Part shown: positions 22,838-32,715 of the stretch, one piece after another
How the letters are laid out: every line of letters begins with the position of its first letter
How positions within the stretch are numbered: the stretch's first letter is position 1
Assembly (NCBI GenBank): GCA_949752735.1
Contig: OX457052.1
Span: 14,626,668-14,690,667, forward strand
Direction: 5' to 3'
Origin: Lumbricus terrestris
Taxonomy: Eukaryota > Annelida > Clitellata > Crassiclitellata > Lumbricidae
Length of the DNA stretch: 64,000 bases
Program-made: the position numbers and the translations under genes
The notes under the pieces: model-generated
Database searches by the model: none
Seen by the model: the letters and a program-made list of their open reading frames with translations, nothing else
What the model was told of the DNA's origin: nothing

Positions 22838-24646
22838 ATGCACAGAACTAGTAAAAAACGCAAAATCGAAGAAGAAAATCGCAAGTTTCAAGAGGAATGG
22901 ACATTTGAATACTTTATGGACAATGTTAACACCAAGTTGGTTTGCTTAATCTGCCGCGAGTCTATAAGTGTGCGAAAAGAATTCAACTGTAGGCGGCATT
23001 ACGAATCTAAGCATGCCACTGCTTTTGAAGAGCTTAAGGGAGAGTTGAGAAGGAAGAAAATCGAACATTTAAGAAATACCCTGTCACAAGAACAAAGTTT
23101 TTTCACAAAGAAGTCGCATGAAGTGCAATCTTTCACACGTGCCAGCTGCAAAGTTGCACAGATCATTGCGAAATCATCACGGCCTTTCACAGACGGCGAT
23201 TTTGTTAGAGAATGTCTTCAGAGCATCTGCACAGAAGTATGTCCTGAAAATGCTAATCTTTTCAGTAAAGTCCCTTTATCAAGAATGACAATCCAGCGCC
23301 GAGTCGCAGACCTTGCAAAAAACCTCACAGAACAGCTGCGTGACAAACTGGCTAGTTGCAAATATTTTTCGCTAGCTTTGGATGAGAGCACAGATAATGT
23401 CGACACTGCACAGCTTTTAGTTTTCGTACGTGCCGTGAATGAGAATTTTGAGGTAACTCAGGAATTGGCTGGGTTGGCATCATTGCATGGACGCACAACA
23501 GGCCTGGATATATTCACAGGTATGAAGTCAGTTCTTGATGGGCTTAATGTACAATGGTCAAAGCTGATTAGTGTGACAACAGATGGAGCTCCTGCTATGG
23601 TAGGACAAGGAACGGGATTAGCTGCTCAAGTGAAATTACATGTGAATGAAATGGGACATCCAGGTCAGGTAGTCAATATGTACCACTGCATTATTCACCA
23701 AGAAGCCCTCTGTAGTCGGATAATGAAGTTTGACAACGTTATGAAATATGTTTTCACTACTGTTAACTTCATTCGTTCTAAAGGCCTTAATCATCGGCAG
23801 TTTAGATCCTTCCTGGAAGACAGCGAAGCTGATTATCAAGACATTCCTTACCACACAGATGTCCGTTGGCTGAGTAAAGGGAAAGTGCTGAAAATATTTG
23901 TCGAACTTCGTTCAGAAATTCGAGAATTTCTGACTGAGAAAGGTAAAGAAACCTCTGTGTTTGATGATAAGACCTGGCTGTCTGACTTGGCCTTTCTTAC
24001 AGATATGACAGGTCATCTGAATGTATTGAATCACCGCCTTCAGGGTAAAGAACACTTCATCTTTGACCTGTTTCAAGAGTTGCAAGCTTTTCAATTGAAG
24101 CTACAGCTCTTCGTTTCACATCTGCAGTCTGGGAATCTGGTTCACTTTGAAACATGCTCACTTTTCCAAAAGGAGTACCAGTGTGACTTTGCTAGTTATC
24201 ACAATTCATGTGAAACTTTGCGCAAGGAATTCCTTAACCGCTTCCGAGACTTAAAAGAAAAGAAAGAGCTGTTTAATTTCATGCGTGACCCCTTTTCCTG
24301 TTCGGCAGCGGATGTTCCTGGCGAGTACCAGCTCGAGATCATCGACCTCCAGTGTTCAGTTGACCTGAAAATGGCCTTTAAAGAAACTAACATTTTGGAA
24401 TTTTTCAGGAATCTTAGTTCTGAAAAGTATGGAAAAATCAAGGAAATGGCCTTAAAATTGTTTTCATCATTTGGAAGCACATATTTGTGTGAGCAAACTT
24501 TTTCAGTCATGAACATTAATAAGAACAAACTGAGATCAAACTTGACAGATGGGAATCTTGACTCTATTCTTAAGATTGCAACTACTGAATTGCAGCCAAA
24601 TATCGATCAAATCGTTCAACGCATTCAATCACAGCCATCCCATTAG
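22838..24646 (+). CDS. hAT-family transposase with BED-type zinc finger
   Basis: A 602-residue single-exon frame starting caATGc. Residues 36-59 hold a BED-like finger (C36-x2-C39, H54-x4-H59) expected to bind the element ends. The RNase-H-like catalytic core shows D182 in the segment FSLALDESTD and D249 in VTTDGAPAMVG, a C284-x2-H287 motif (YHCIIH), then a conserved R343-W344. The C-terminal dimerisation region (about 500-590) carries CEQTFSVMN, where E552 is my candidate for the third acidic residue. Length is normal for hAT enzymes (about 550-700). The sequence resembles the Charlie-like transposases from which vertebrate GTF2IRD2, EPM2AIP1 and ZBED-type proteins are thought to derive, judged from memory. 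There are no internal stops or frameshifts. Cut-and-paste transposition in the nucleus is the expected role. Confidence 0.93.
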   Translation: MHRTSKKRKIEEENRKFQEEWTFEYFMDNVNTKLVCLICRESISVRKEFNCRRHYESKHATAFEELKGELRRKKIEHLRNTLSQEQSFFTKKSHEVQSFTRASCKVAQIIAKSSRPFTDGDFVRECLQSICTEVCPENANLFSKVPLSRMTIQRRVADLAKNLTEQLRDKLASCKYFSLALDESTDNVDTAQLLVFVRAVNENFEVTQELAGLASLHGRTTGLDIFTGMKSVLDGLNVQWSKLISVTTDGAPAMVGQGTGLAAQVKLHVNEMGHPGQVVNMYHCIIHQEALCSRIMKFDNVMKYVFTTVNFIRSKGLNHRQFRSFLEDSEADYQDIPYHTDVRWLSKGKVLKIFVELRSEIREFLTEKGKETSVFDDKTWLSDLAFLTDMTGHLNVLNHRLQGKEHFIFDLFQELQAFQLKLQLFVSHLQSGNLVHFETCSLFQKEYQCDFASYHNSCETLRKEFLNRFRDLKEKKELFNFMRDPFSCSAADVPGEYQLEIIDLQCSVDLKMAFKETNILEFFRNLSSEKYGKIKEMALKLFSSFGSTYLCEQTFSVMNINKNKLRSNLTDGNLDSILKIATTELQPNIDQIVQRIQSQPSH

Positions 24647-24678
24647 CTGTGTAGCATGAATGTGGACTATGAAAGACT

Positions 24679-24684
24679 AATAAA
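24679..24684 (+). promoter_or_regulatory. Polyadenylation signal of the hAT transposase gene
   Basis: aataaa lies 33 bases after the transposase stop codon and inside the element. Confidence 0.6.
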
Positions 24685-24919
24685 ATGGAAGTTAAGTTTA
24701 AATTCTGTTTGAGTCTTCAATGTCGTTTTCATATACCCAAGTTGCTGTTTTGACTTTTGTGAGGTAGGTCTATAGTATTTACTTTATGCATTTTCTTAAG
24801 TCTCAAGACACATTACACACATACTCAAATTCAGTGCATCGTATGTGCGGCCCTCGTCTTCTTTTCTAAAATGCAATCTGGCCCTTGGCCCAAAAAGGTT
24901 GTGCACCCCTGACCTATAT

Positions 24920-25619
24920 ACTCTCGGGAAACGGACAACGACGCATACAGCGCATAGACATACAAACAGAGCGATAAAACAAATTGCAGACACATAGGAC
25001 AAAACAACATTAAACGGGTTGACCACTCCGGATTTAGACCTGGCACCGGAACGAACAAGGCAGGATGTTTTTGCAGACTTGATTTGATACAACGCCGGTG
25101 AATGAGCTGCTGTCTCTCTCTGGCGTGGCTTTTGTGGGCGCTGAGAAATTCTCAAAGATTTACATTACATTGCATTACAACCAGATAGAGACAGACACAG
25201 ACACACGTGCCATAGGCAGATAGACAGGCAGATAAGAAAGCACAGTCAGGTGACATTGGACTTCCGCTGATGCGTCCAAATGGTGCAGTGCATGGCCCTC
25301 TAGCGGTCGGTAGGTTGCCAGTCAATCGACTCAAACCGTTAGAGGCAACGAAAGCACTTTAGGTTCAATTCCCTCTTTTATCGCTTCCAGCATCAATCCC
25401 CCACTTTTCTCCATCCAGTGTAGCCTAAGACACGTTCCCCAATTACGTCCTGCGATTGCTGGAAGGATGAAAACGGAAATGGCTTGCATGTTAGTTGCCA
25501 AGAAAACCTAAGCGTCTCTCCAGCCGGTCCTTTATGCCGGCAATGATTGTTTTTATGATACAAGCAATAATATTTTTTATGATACAAGCAATCGAAATGA
25601 CGCTAGAATGCGTTGATGT
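24920..25619. other. Non-coding, nothing recognised
   Basis: Two overlapping minus frames (119 and 75 residues, 24796-25155) run from the hAT right end into flanking DNA. They lack recognisable motifs and cross the transposon border, so they are rejected as genes. Confidence 0.5.
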
Positions 25620-26650
25620 TAGTGGTAAAAATGATGCAACCGATAACGATGATGTTACTAATGATGCCAATGATGATGATTATCTTGCTAAGATATTGAT
25701 GTTACTGGTAACCGAAATGATGGTGCTATTGACAATGATGATGTTATTATAATGCTGCTACTGATGATGATTATCTTGCTAAGATACTGATGTTACTGGT
25801 AGCCGAAATGATGGTGCTATTGACAATGACAATCTATATAAATAAAAATGTAAAACGTTACCGTTCGACATGAAGGAACTCGGAAAGTTCTTGACCGATT
25901 GTTTTCAAAATTTTCGCAAAACGTTCCGTTCGAACATAGGCGGGTTTGTATAATGCCTTTTGGGGAAAAAGCGCAATCTTTACGACCAAAAAAACACAAC
26001 TTTTAATTCCATTCGATATACGTCGATGGAGTCCAGCCATATCCATTTGAACTTTGACGCATCCGTCCGGCGGCGTCCGCCCATTTTTCGGGCGCGTTTT
26101 AAAAGATGTGTCTTTCTCTAGCGCATATTTATATGTAACTGTCGGTTTTTACAAAATCGTCCATTTGCGGCCGTTTTCCGCGCGTCATTCTAAAGCGCAT
26201 ATTTCTATGGATGGAGGAAGGAGAGGGACGGAGGGGAGGGAGGGGATGAAACGGGAGAGAGGGATGCAGGGAAGGAGAGAGGGAGGGAGAGAGGTAGGGA
26301 CAGAGGGAGGGGAGGGGAGGGGAGGGAGGGAGGCGAGAGGAGGAAGGGGAGGGGAGGGGAAGGGGAGGGAGAAGGGGAGGGGTAAGGGGAGGAGACCTAG
26401 GAAGGGAGGGTTGGACAGTCTTTTCAGCCACAGCAACGCGTGGCCCGGTACAGCTAGTGTTATTATAATGATGCTACGGATAATGATTATTTTACTAATG
26501 ATGCTGAAATTACAGGTAGCCTAAATTATGATGATGTTACTAATGATGCCATTGATGATTAATATCTTGCTAATGATATTGATGTCACTGGCAATGATAG
26601 TGTTCTAATTGATAACGATGATGCTACCGATAATGATGCTGCTGATAATG
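25620..26650. repeat. GAT-rich imperfect repeats, interrupted by a Helitron-like insertion
   Basis: A ~90-bp imperfect unit (gatgatgattatcttgctaa, gatattgatgttactggtaa, ccgaaatgatggtgctattg) occurs at about 25673 and 25765. More diverged relatives lie at 26458-26650. The insertion at 25833-26457 splits the array. Confidence 0.85.
25833..26457 (+). mobile_element. Non-autonomous Helitron-like element, 625 bp
   Basis: It begins TCtatataaataaaaatg directly after an A and ends ggcccggtacagCTAG directly before a T. This fits the Helitron rule (5' TC, 3' CTRR, insertion between A and T, no target duplication). The neighbouring repeat unit at 25719-25756 is a paralogous unoccupied site: attgacaatgatgatgttat there matches the left flank attgacaatgacaa joined to the right flank tgttattataatg. 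The interior holds a purine-only GGGA-rich tract (about 26205-26410). No helicase is present, and a strong 3' hairpin is not obvious. Confidence 0.68.
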
Positions 26651-26984
26651 TAGGCCTACTGACGTACATCGATACAAACGTGCGTAGGCCTACACACATA
26701 CAGATATCTTCTAAACATAGCGAATCCATTGCAGCAAGAAAAAAATGAGCTAAGTAACCAAAAATAGCGCTAGTAAAATACGATATCTTCGGATGTGCAC
26801 CGACCATTTCTAGGAAGCAAGTTATTTTAGTTCAGCTTGAAATCAGTCCGCATATAACGACTTGTCGGTTCTCCACCTGTTTCCGAGTGCGCTTCAAAAC
26901 CAGTCCATTTGATCGTAGTTTCACGCTTTCACTTTCGCATCACCTCCGATTAATTACTTGTCTTGAAATGGTGAACAGTATACA
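26651..26984. other. Non-coding, nothing recognised
   Basis: Two TAGGCCTA palindromes (26650, 26686) but no gene or repeat family. Confidence 0.5.
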
Positions 26985-26992
26985 GTTATTAT

Positions 26993-27197
26993 CAGTGCTT
27001 TTTTAACGTGCAGTTCTACACAAAATGTGCAGTTCTAAATGGATTCGCGCAGTTGTAGAAGCACTTTCGTCACGTTCCGTGCAGTTAAAACTAGTAAAAA
27101 TGGGTCACTTTCCTCAGATTGGGAGTAATTTACCATGGAGGATGAGAAAGGAGAGAAGAGGATGTGCAGTTCTAAAAATTCCTTTAAAACAGCCCTG
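26993..27197 (+). mobile_element. hAT-type MITE family E, intact 205-bp copy
   Basis: The left end is cagtgcttttttaacgtgca and the right end, inverted, is cagggctgttttaaagg. A perfect 8-bp duplication gttattat lies at 26985-26992 and 27198-27205. Subterminal gtgcagtt units occur four times or more (for example gtgcagttctacacaaaatg). hAT transposases bind repeated subterminal motifs, so these are candidate binding sites. No coding capacity. Confidence 0.85.
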
Positions 27198-27205
27198 GTT
27201 ATTAT

Positions 27206-27884
27206 TGTGGTCAAGCGCCATGCGTGTTCCAAATTCTAATGTCTATGCATATTGTGCATTTATGTCTCACGCAGCTGTGGGTTTAATTAAATGCAGTGTA
27301 TATCTAGACGTCTCTGGGGTGGGAAAGTTTCCCCCAGGAATGAGATTTCCTTCCCCTCAGAATTATTCGCGAAGTATTGTATATATGTAAATAGGCTCCA
27401 TTTCCCCCACCCCAAAAATGAAACGAGTAGCCATTCCCCTACCCAAAAAATATTCGACAGGTCCTGGTGACATGTATAGATAAAAAAAATCAGGAAATTT
27501 GAAAGGATGACAGCAGATTTTCATGGCAACCTAGTCTATACAATTCAATTCATCTAGGTTGGTTTATCTGACTGTAAGTTCAAGTATGTTGGCCCAATGT
27601 AGGCCTACTGTGTGCACAACTGCACAAGTGCACATGCATGTATAGGCCTACGATGTCGTTAGTGATTTCTATTTCCCATGATCTTAGTCCCAGGTGTATG
27701 AGAGTCAGAAAAAATATCCCCTCTCATTAAAATTTCACTTAATGAACTTTCAAAAAATCTACAAATAAAACATAATCGACACAACTGCCACTAGAGGCTA
27801 CAATGCCGCTAGCCTACATGCACGGTTTCCACAAATTTTTCGACTTGACCTAAAAAATTTTTTTGCTTGTAGTAGTAGCAATAG
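27206..27884. other. Non-coding, nothing recognised
   Basis: The 121-residue plus frame from 27025 to 27390 starts inside the MITE above and continues into its flank, so it is not a gene. A short C-rich block (ttcccccaccccaaaaatg) sits near 27402. Confidence 0.5.
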
Positions 27885-27990
27885 TTGCAGTTTAACGTCA
27901 CTGTGTGGCAACAAAGACTATTAGCGACGCCCTCCTCCTTTATCCAGGCTTGGGACTGGCACTGGCAGAGTGCGGCCAATGGCGGAGTTG
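27885..27990 (-). repeat. Dispersed repeat family C, copy 8
   Basis: Reverse orientation: cagtttaacgtcactgtgtg, gcaacaaagactattagcga, cgccctcctcctttatccag, gcttgggactggcactggca. Confidence 0.9.
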
Positions 27991-28558
27991 GTTGCTTGTA
28001 GGTTAATTCGTACCGTACAGTGGCATCGGCGTTACAAATTGCAATTGCTCGTGCGCTTTGGCCTTGAAAATCTGGGACAGGTCGCGTGCCGTCCAATCAG
28101 ACAACGGAAGTCTGATGATGACACGACCTTTCTAAGTGGCAGCATCGTCCCTCCGTATGAACGTAGAGTTAAGGTGGATGGACAGACGGATGGAAAGTTC
28201 GATTAATTTGCTTTTTGGTGGCGATTCTTTGGCATGCATTCCGTGAGGTCTGATTTTAACTGTTGCTTCTGTAACCTTGAAGGTGCTATAAAAATGTTCT
28301 GATGTACACGTGTTGCGCACGCAATTATTATTACATGCGTACGACCTTATGTATACGTATACATGATTGAACGAAAAAGTATACCTGATGTACGCCTTAG
28401 GCGCTTGGGCCTATGAGATAGACACCAGTGAGATAGAAATTGGTAATATGTAATAAGAGTGGCTTTTTATATATTATACATACATTACATAGGCCTATGC
28501 AGAAATATACATATCACATTTTATATTGCTTAAAGTGACAGTAGGTAACAAACATTGT
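27991..28558. other. Non-coding, nothing recognised
   Basis: Only chance frames. A weak retroposon-tail-like block (aaccttgaaggtgctataaa) lies near 28272. Confidence 0.5.
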
Positions 28559-28800
28559 GGGGCGCGGTGGTGTAGTGGTGGCGTCGTTGCCTTGAAGTCG
28601 GAAGGTTCGAGGTTCGAATCCACCTCGCCGCGTAAGGACCTTGGGCAAGTCCTTCACTCACAATTGCTCAGCGCTTCGGCGTGAAACTCAGATGCAGTGT
28701 CCGCTCTGCATTCGGGAGCGCCTCTGAGTAGAGAGAGCTTGAAGGGGCGCTATAACAAGTGCACATACAAACAAATACAAACAAACAAACATATTTTACA
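28559..28800 (+). mobile_element. SINE-A, full-length copy
   Basis: ggggcgcggtggtgtagtgg (box A region) and ggttcgaatcc (perfect box B) are followed by ggaccttgggcaagtccttc, cttcggcgtgaaactcagat, and the tail cttgaaggggcgctataaca. It ends in a (CAAA)n-like run. This is the best-preserved copy in the window. Confidence 0.93.
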
Positions 28801-29362
28801 CACAATAGATATAATAGTAGCTAAAAAAAGAAGAAAACCCTGAAGGGAATATTAAATGTCCCGTTGTCAGGGTACCCAATTAGACCTACAAGTGAGAAGA
28901 AACAACAACTAATTGCATATACATGTATGTAATAAATTAAATATGCTCATTATAAGTAGGTATATCTTTAAATATGAAATAAACTGACAGGATTTAGGCT
29001 ATAGGTCATAAATAGGTCTCTGCCTAAAATATATACCGATATGTAGGTTAAATTGTAGGCCTATATTATTGTTATTCAAAAATAGGACAAAAAATAATAT
29101 TAATGTTGATCATTTAACGTTTCATCGAGTATCTGTGATGATGCATGTATGTCTGAAGTAATCGAGACATTTCTACCCACATTTATTTAGTTGAATCGCA
29201 GTTTTTAATGCTTTTATGCATCAGTTTTTGTGTGTATGCTTTTTTAAACCCTCGTTTGCTTATAGTGGGAACTGAATTCGAAAGCTGTTAATGCATAGCG
29301 ACTCGTATTACTGAGTATTTTTCAGTTTCTATATTAAGCGGTTCAAAAATTTGTTCATCCTA
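28801..29362. other. Non-coding, nothing recognised
   Basis: AT-rich sequence with no gene or repeat family recognised. Confidence 0.5.
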
Positions 29363-29674
29363 CAGGAGTATTTAAAAAAAGACTCACGATTTTGGCCTTT
29401 TAAAAGCTTCATGGATTTTAAAAAGGAATTTTTAGAACTGCACAATCTCATGGGAAGGAAAGGAAGAGATTGTGCAGTTCTAAAAATTCCTTTTTAAAAG
29501 CCATGAAGCTTTTAAAAGGCCAAAATCGTGAGTCTTTTTTTAAATCACTCCCAATCGGAGGACACCGATCCTTTTTAGATTATTTTTAACTGCATGCACA
29601 AAGTGCTTTTACAACTGCACCAATCCATTTACAACTGCACGTTTTGTTTAGAACTGCATACTAAAAATATCCTG
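29363..29674 (-). mobile_element. hAT-type MITE family E, copy with 79-bp hairpin
   Basis: Read on the reverse strand it starts caggatatttttagtatgca and carries the same gtgcagtt subterminal units and gattgggagtgattt block as the 26993 copy. It differs by a fold-back: arms 29371-29449 and 29466-29544 are reverse complements over 79 bp with one mismatch, around a 16-nt loop. No clear 8-bp duplication is seen at its borders. Confidence 0.75.
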
Positions 29675-29816
29675 CAATGCTTGAAAGGCATGTATGTATG
29701 CATGTATGTATGCATGTATTGGAGTCATTGCTATAGTGTCAGCAATTTAATTCGCACCTGTAGAAGGTATTTACTCATATGGCAGAATGTTTATGAGACA
29801 CAGCAGGGCTTATTTG

Positions 29817-29969
29817 TGGGAAGCGGTGGTGTAGTGGTGACATTCGGTGCCTTGGAGCCAGAGGTTCGAATCCACCCTCAAGCCGCCGCGTAGGGACCTT
29901 GAGCAATTCCGTCACTTGCAATTGCTCGTGCGCTTCGGCGTGAAACTCCGATGCAGTGTCCGCGATATA
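29817..29969 (+). mobile_element. SINE-A 5' part, interrupted
   Basis: Box A (ggtggtgtagtggtgac), box B (aggttcgaatcca) and the body to atgcagtgtccgcgata. The element is cut by a mariner at the TA ending at 29969. The missing tail reappears at 32716 after a second insertion. Confidence 0.88.
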
Positions 29970-31194
29970 CACCGTGATTCAAAAAAAAGTAAGCCAAATT
30001 GTTTTTCATATATCTCTAGTGCGTGATAACATATCACGCTAAAATTTTCCAAATATTTAGAGAAGTGGACCAAGAATATGATTCCAAAATTTCATGAGGT
30101 AAAGTTGAACGGATAAAAAGATATGAATCTTTCAACTTCATATGCCGAAATTTCAGTTTACAAGCAATTTTCTGTTAGATTCAATAAAATGTAAGTCATA
30201 CTGTTTATCTTTTATCTCTAATGCCTGATGATTAATCATACTAAAATTTTCCCAATATCTAGAGAATTGAACCAAGAATAGGATACCAAAATATCACGTC
30301 ACAAATTTGAACGGAGAGAAAGATATGAATACTTTAACGTCATCTCCCGAAATTTCAGTTTTCAGCAAGTCTGTTATGGTGTTCTTTGCGGTTTCAACGC
30401 TTGATAGTTCCCAGTTTTGGTCTTCAGTGATCCTGGAGTAAAAATCAATGGAGCCCATTATCGCGACGTTCTACTGTCACAACATCTTCTACCTGGAATC
30501 AGACATCTAGCCCCAGAAGGCTGCTTTTCTCCAACAGGACAGTGCCCCGGCCCACGGAGCCAAGGAAACCATCGAAATGCAGACAAAAGAGACACCAGGC
30601 TTCATTTCTCCCACATTATGGCCTCCGAACAGCCCAGATTTGAATCCTGTCTATTATAAAGTTTGGAGCGTGATGCAAGACCGAGTCTACCAGACAACAA
30701 TCCATGATATAAACAATTTGAAGCAACGCTTGTTGGAAGTGTACACATGGGATGGCCTGGACCAGAGGATAATCGACGATGCTGTTGCCCAATGGCCCCA
30801 GCGCCTCCAGGGTTGCGTGCGAGCAGGAGGAGGACATTTTGAGCATCTTATTTAATTAAATAATCAAACCATACTGATGGACTCATATTGTTAGTTCAAT
30901 TCTCTACATATTTGGAAAATTTTAGAATGATTAATCATCAGGCCATGAAGATAATGAAAAACAGTATGACTTAATTTTATTGAATCTAACAGAAAATTGC
31001 TTGTAAACTGAAATTTCGGCATATGTTATTTAAAGTCTCATATCCTTTCATCCGTTCAACTTTACCTCATGAAATTTTGGAATCATATTCTTGGTCCACT
31101 TCTCTAAATATTTGGAAAATTTTAGCGTCATATGTCATCAGGCATTGGAGATAAATGAAAAATAATTTGGCTTACTTTTTTTTGAATCACGGTG
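29970..31194 (+). mobile_element. Degenerate Tc1/mariner element with long bipartite ends
   Basis: The outer termini, caccgtgattcaaaaaaaag at the left and its inverse at the right, are flanked by TA on both sides (29968-29969 and 31195-31196), the Tc1/mariner target duplication. Each end contains two related ~190-bp modules: outer (29970-30175) and inner (30180-30365) at the left, and the mirror pair at the right. Shared internal blocks include ctaaaattttccaaatattt and ccgaaatttcagtttacaag. A broken transposase lies between the ends. Confidence 0.85.
30400..30855 (+). pseudogene. Broken Tc1/mariner transposase, C-terminal half
   Basis: Two reading frames joined by a frameshift near 30525 give the C-terminal half of a transposase. 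The first reads DPGVKINGAHYRDVLL. The second contains LQQDSAPAHGAKETIE, with the second catalytic Asp, then WPPNSPDLNPVYYKVWSV, and finishes with GGHFEHLI. Related mariner-like enzymes have an acidic residue where this copy has Tyr (NPV-Y-YKVW), so the third catalytic residue appears lost. The N-terminal DNA-binding half and the first Asp are missing. It is inactive by inspection. Confidence 0.85.
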
Positions 31195-31204
31195 TACATG
31201 TATA

Positions 31205-32715
31205 GGGGAGACTGGGGATGAATGTAACAAATTTCGAATTTTACATGTTTTTTGGTATTTGTAATAAATATAATTGCAATATTCTTGCATCAAACGATAG
31301 CCTAACATCTTGGCTATATAATGGCAAGGTATCAAGTGGCTTGCGCATCAAATACAGGCGACACCATAAAAAGAGTGAGCCCCTCTGAGTGTTACTTTCG
31401 ACCCCGGTATCGGGGTAAGATGTAACACTAACCGGGGTAAGATGTAACACTGTTTGGGATAGTAAGAAATTGAATACTTTTGGATATTGTTTCAATGTTC
31501 GAAAGAGGTCAGAGCTAGGCGTAACTGTCGCGATTAGTGTATGGTTTTGGCCCATAATAGGTGCATCTTGGTTAGCTATGTCACTTGCAGTGATCGCAAA
31601 CATGTAACCCCGGACGATCTGCATCAGTGCATGCTTTATGTGCCCAATAGCCACAAGCAGTGCACCTAAACCACCTTTCTCCGCCTTTACCAAACCCTGC
31701 ACACACAATAGAGTTTGGGAGGCAAGGTCTTCCGCAGATCTCCTGGCAATCTGAACTTCTTCGACGTTATTGGTCGCAGTGAAGGTCGACAGGAAATGCT
31801 AGTTTTCTCCCTTCTCTGGGTGAAAGACCAATGTAAAAAATGGAAGAAGCACGCTCTGTAGACTATGCTCCATCAGAATAATTTCTTCGTCAGCTGAAGA
31901 ACCTTTCTATTTCTGCCGTGTGCTACATTCGGTTCAGCATCATCTGTAGCTACCGGCATTTCGTAACTGCTTCTTTATAAGCCGGTAGGGGCCAATAATA
32001 GTTTGACATGACAGATTTTCAATTCCTCTGCAACAAGCGACAGGGTGCATTCCCTCAATAACTGTTTGTTCCCTCTTATATTGTTTCTATACCCTTCGTT
32101 CGTTTACGTTTGTAATTCCTCATTCTTTGAGGAACAACTCTATACACTGCAATAATTAAAAGGCCTATATTTTTATTATTATTCATAAATCTACAATCAT
32201 ATGCTTACCAATAAGGTCTAGGCTGTCTTATCTAGTATTATAAGTTGAAATCCGGCTTAAAAATCCATTGGGGCCTCTATAGTAACATACATTGGGGCAG
32301 GTTGTAACACGTTACATCCAACCCCGCCTGGTGTGTTACATCCATCCCCGTTATCACATGCGACTAGTTTTTATTTAATATCTTTGGAAAACACCAACTT
32401 TCGCTTATATCGCTCACACAAACGCTGCCTGAATGAAAACTCCTCTACATATGGCAATCAGTGAAAATGTCAAACGTGAATACCGCGGGCCATGAGAAAA
32501 ATAATGAAAAAGTATGAAACTCACTTTTGTGCCAAATTTTTTTCTTTGATTTATAAAAAAATTATTCTCAATAATTCAGCGTCGAAATTTTGTACACGTT
32601 AGTTTTTCGACTGTATCTACGTTTCGATCGGTATACGCTGGTCCACCGCTCTTCAGTGTTGCCGCAGTGATGCTTGTTACATTCAACCCGTGTTACTTTC
32701 GACCCCAGTCTCCCC
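31205..32715. mobile_element. TA-duplicating DNA element with GGGGAGACTGGGG ends
   Basis: The termini ggggagactgggg are exact 13-bp inverted repeats, flanked by TA at 31203-31204 and 32716-32717. Subterminal repeats of ggggtaagatgtaacac occur at the left (31412-31455), and inverted gttacatccaaccccgcc and gttacatccatccccgtt at the right (32312-32350), probably transposase-binding motifs. An unrecognised broken antisense frame lies inside. It sits in the same SINE as the mariner to its left. The superfamily is not assigned. Confidence 0.8.
31241..31890 (-). pseudogene. Unrecognised broken reading frame inside the TA element
   Basis: On the minus strand one frame runs from about 31890 to 31241 with an in-frame TAG near 31782. 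Upstream of the stop it reads MEHSLQSVLLPFFTLVF, downstream VEEVQIARRSAEDLASQTLL and then GLGALLVAIGHIKHALMQIV. The last ~155 residues are free of stops. Composition looks protein-like up to about KVFNFLL, after which it enters the subterminal repeats. I do not recognise the family. It could be a decayed transposase or captured host exon sequence. Confidence 0.4.

Larger units (their letters stand above)
22203..24911 (+). mobile_element. Complete hAT transposon with transposase
   Basis: The left terminus is cagaggtgcacaagcc and the right terminus, inverted, is caggggtgcacaacct (14 of 16 agree). Perfect 8-bp target duplications acctatat lie at 22195-22202 and 24912-24919, diagnostic of hAT insertion. 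Subterminal regions are GC-rich and palindromic (gcgggccgcatgcggccc at the left, tgtgcggccctcg on both sides). One uninterrupted 602-codon gene sits inside, with 635 bp before it and a polyadenylation signal after it. Termini, duplication and gene are all intact, so recent and possibly autonomous activity is plausible. The class identification is from known hAT features; activity is inferred. Confidence 0.93.

Noticed and set aside
24796..25155. 119-residue minus frame with a possible membrane segment
   Set aside because: It spans the right border of the intact hAT transposon, so the junction is recent and the frame cannot be an old gene.
28559..28640. Functional tRNA gene at the head of SINE-A
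   Set aside because: The same head recurs at several loci joined to the same SINE body and tail.
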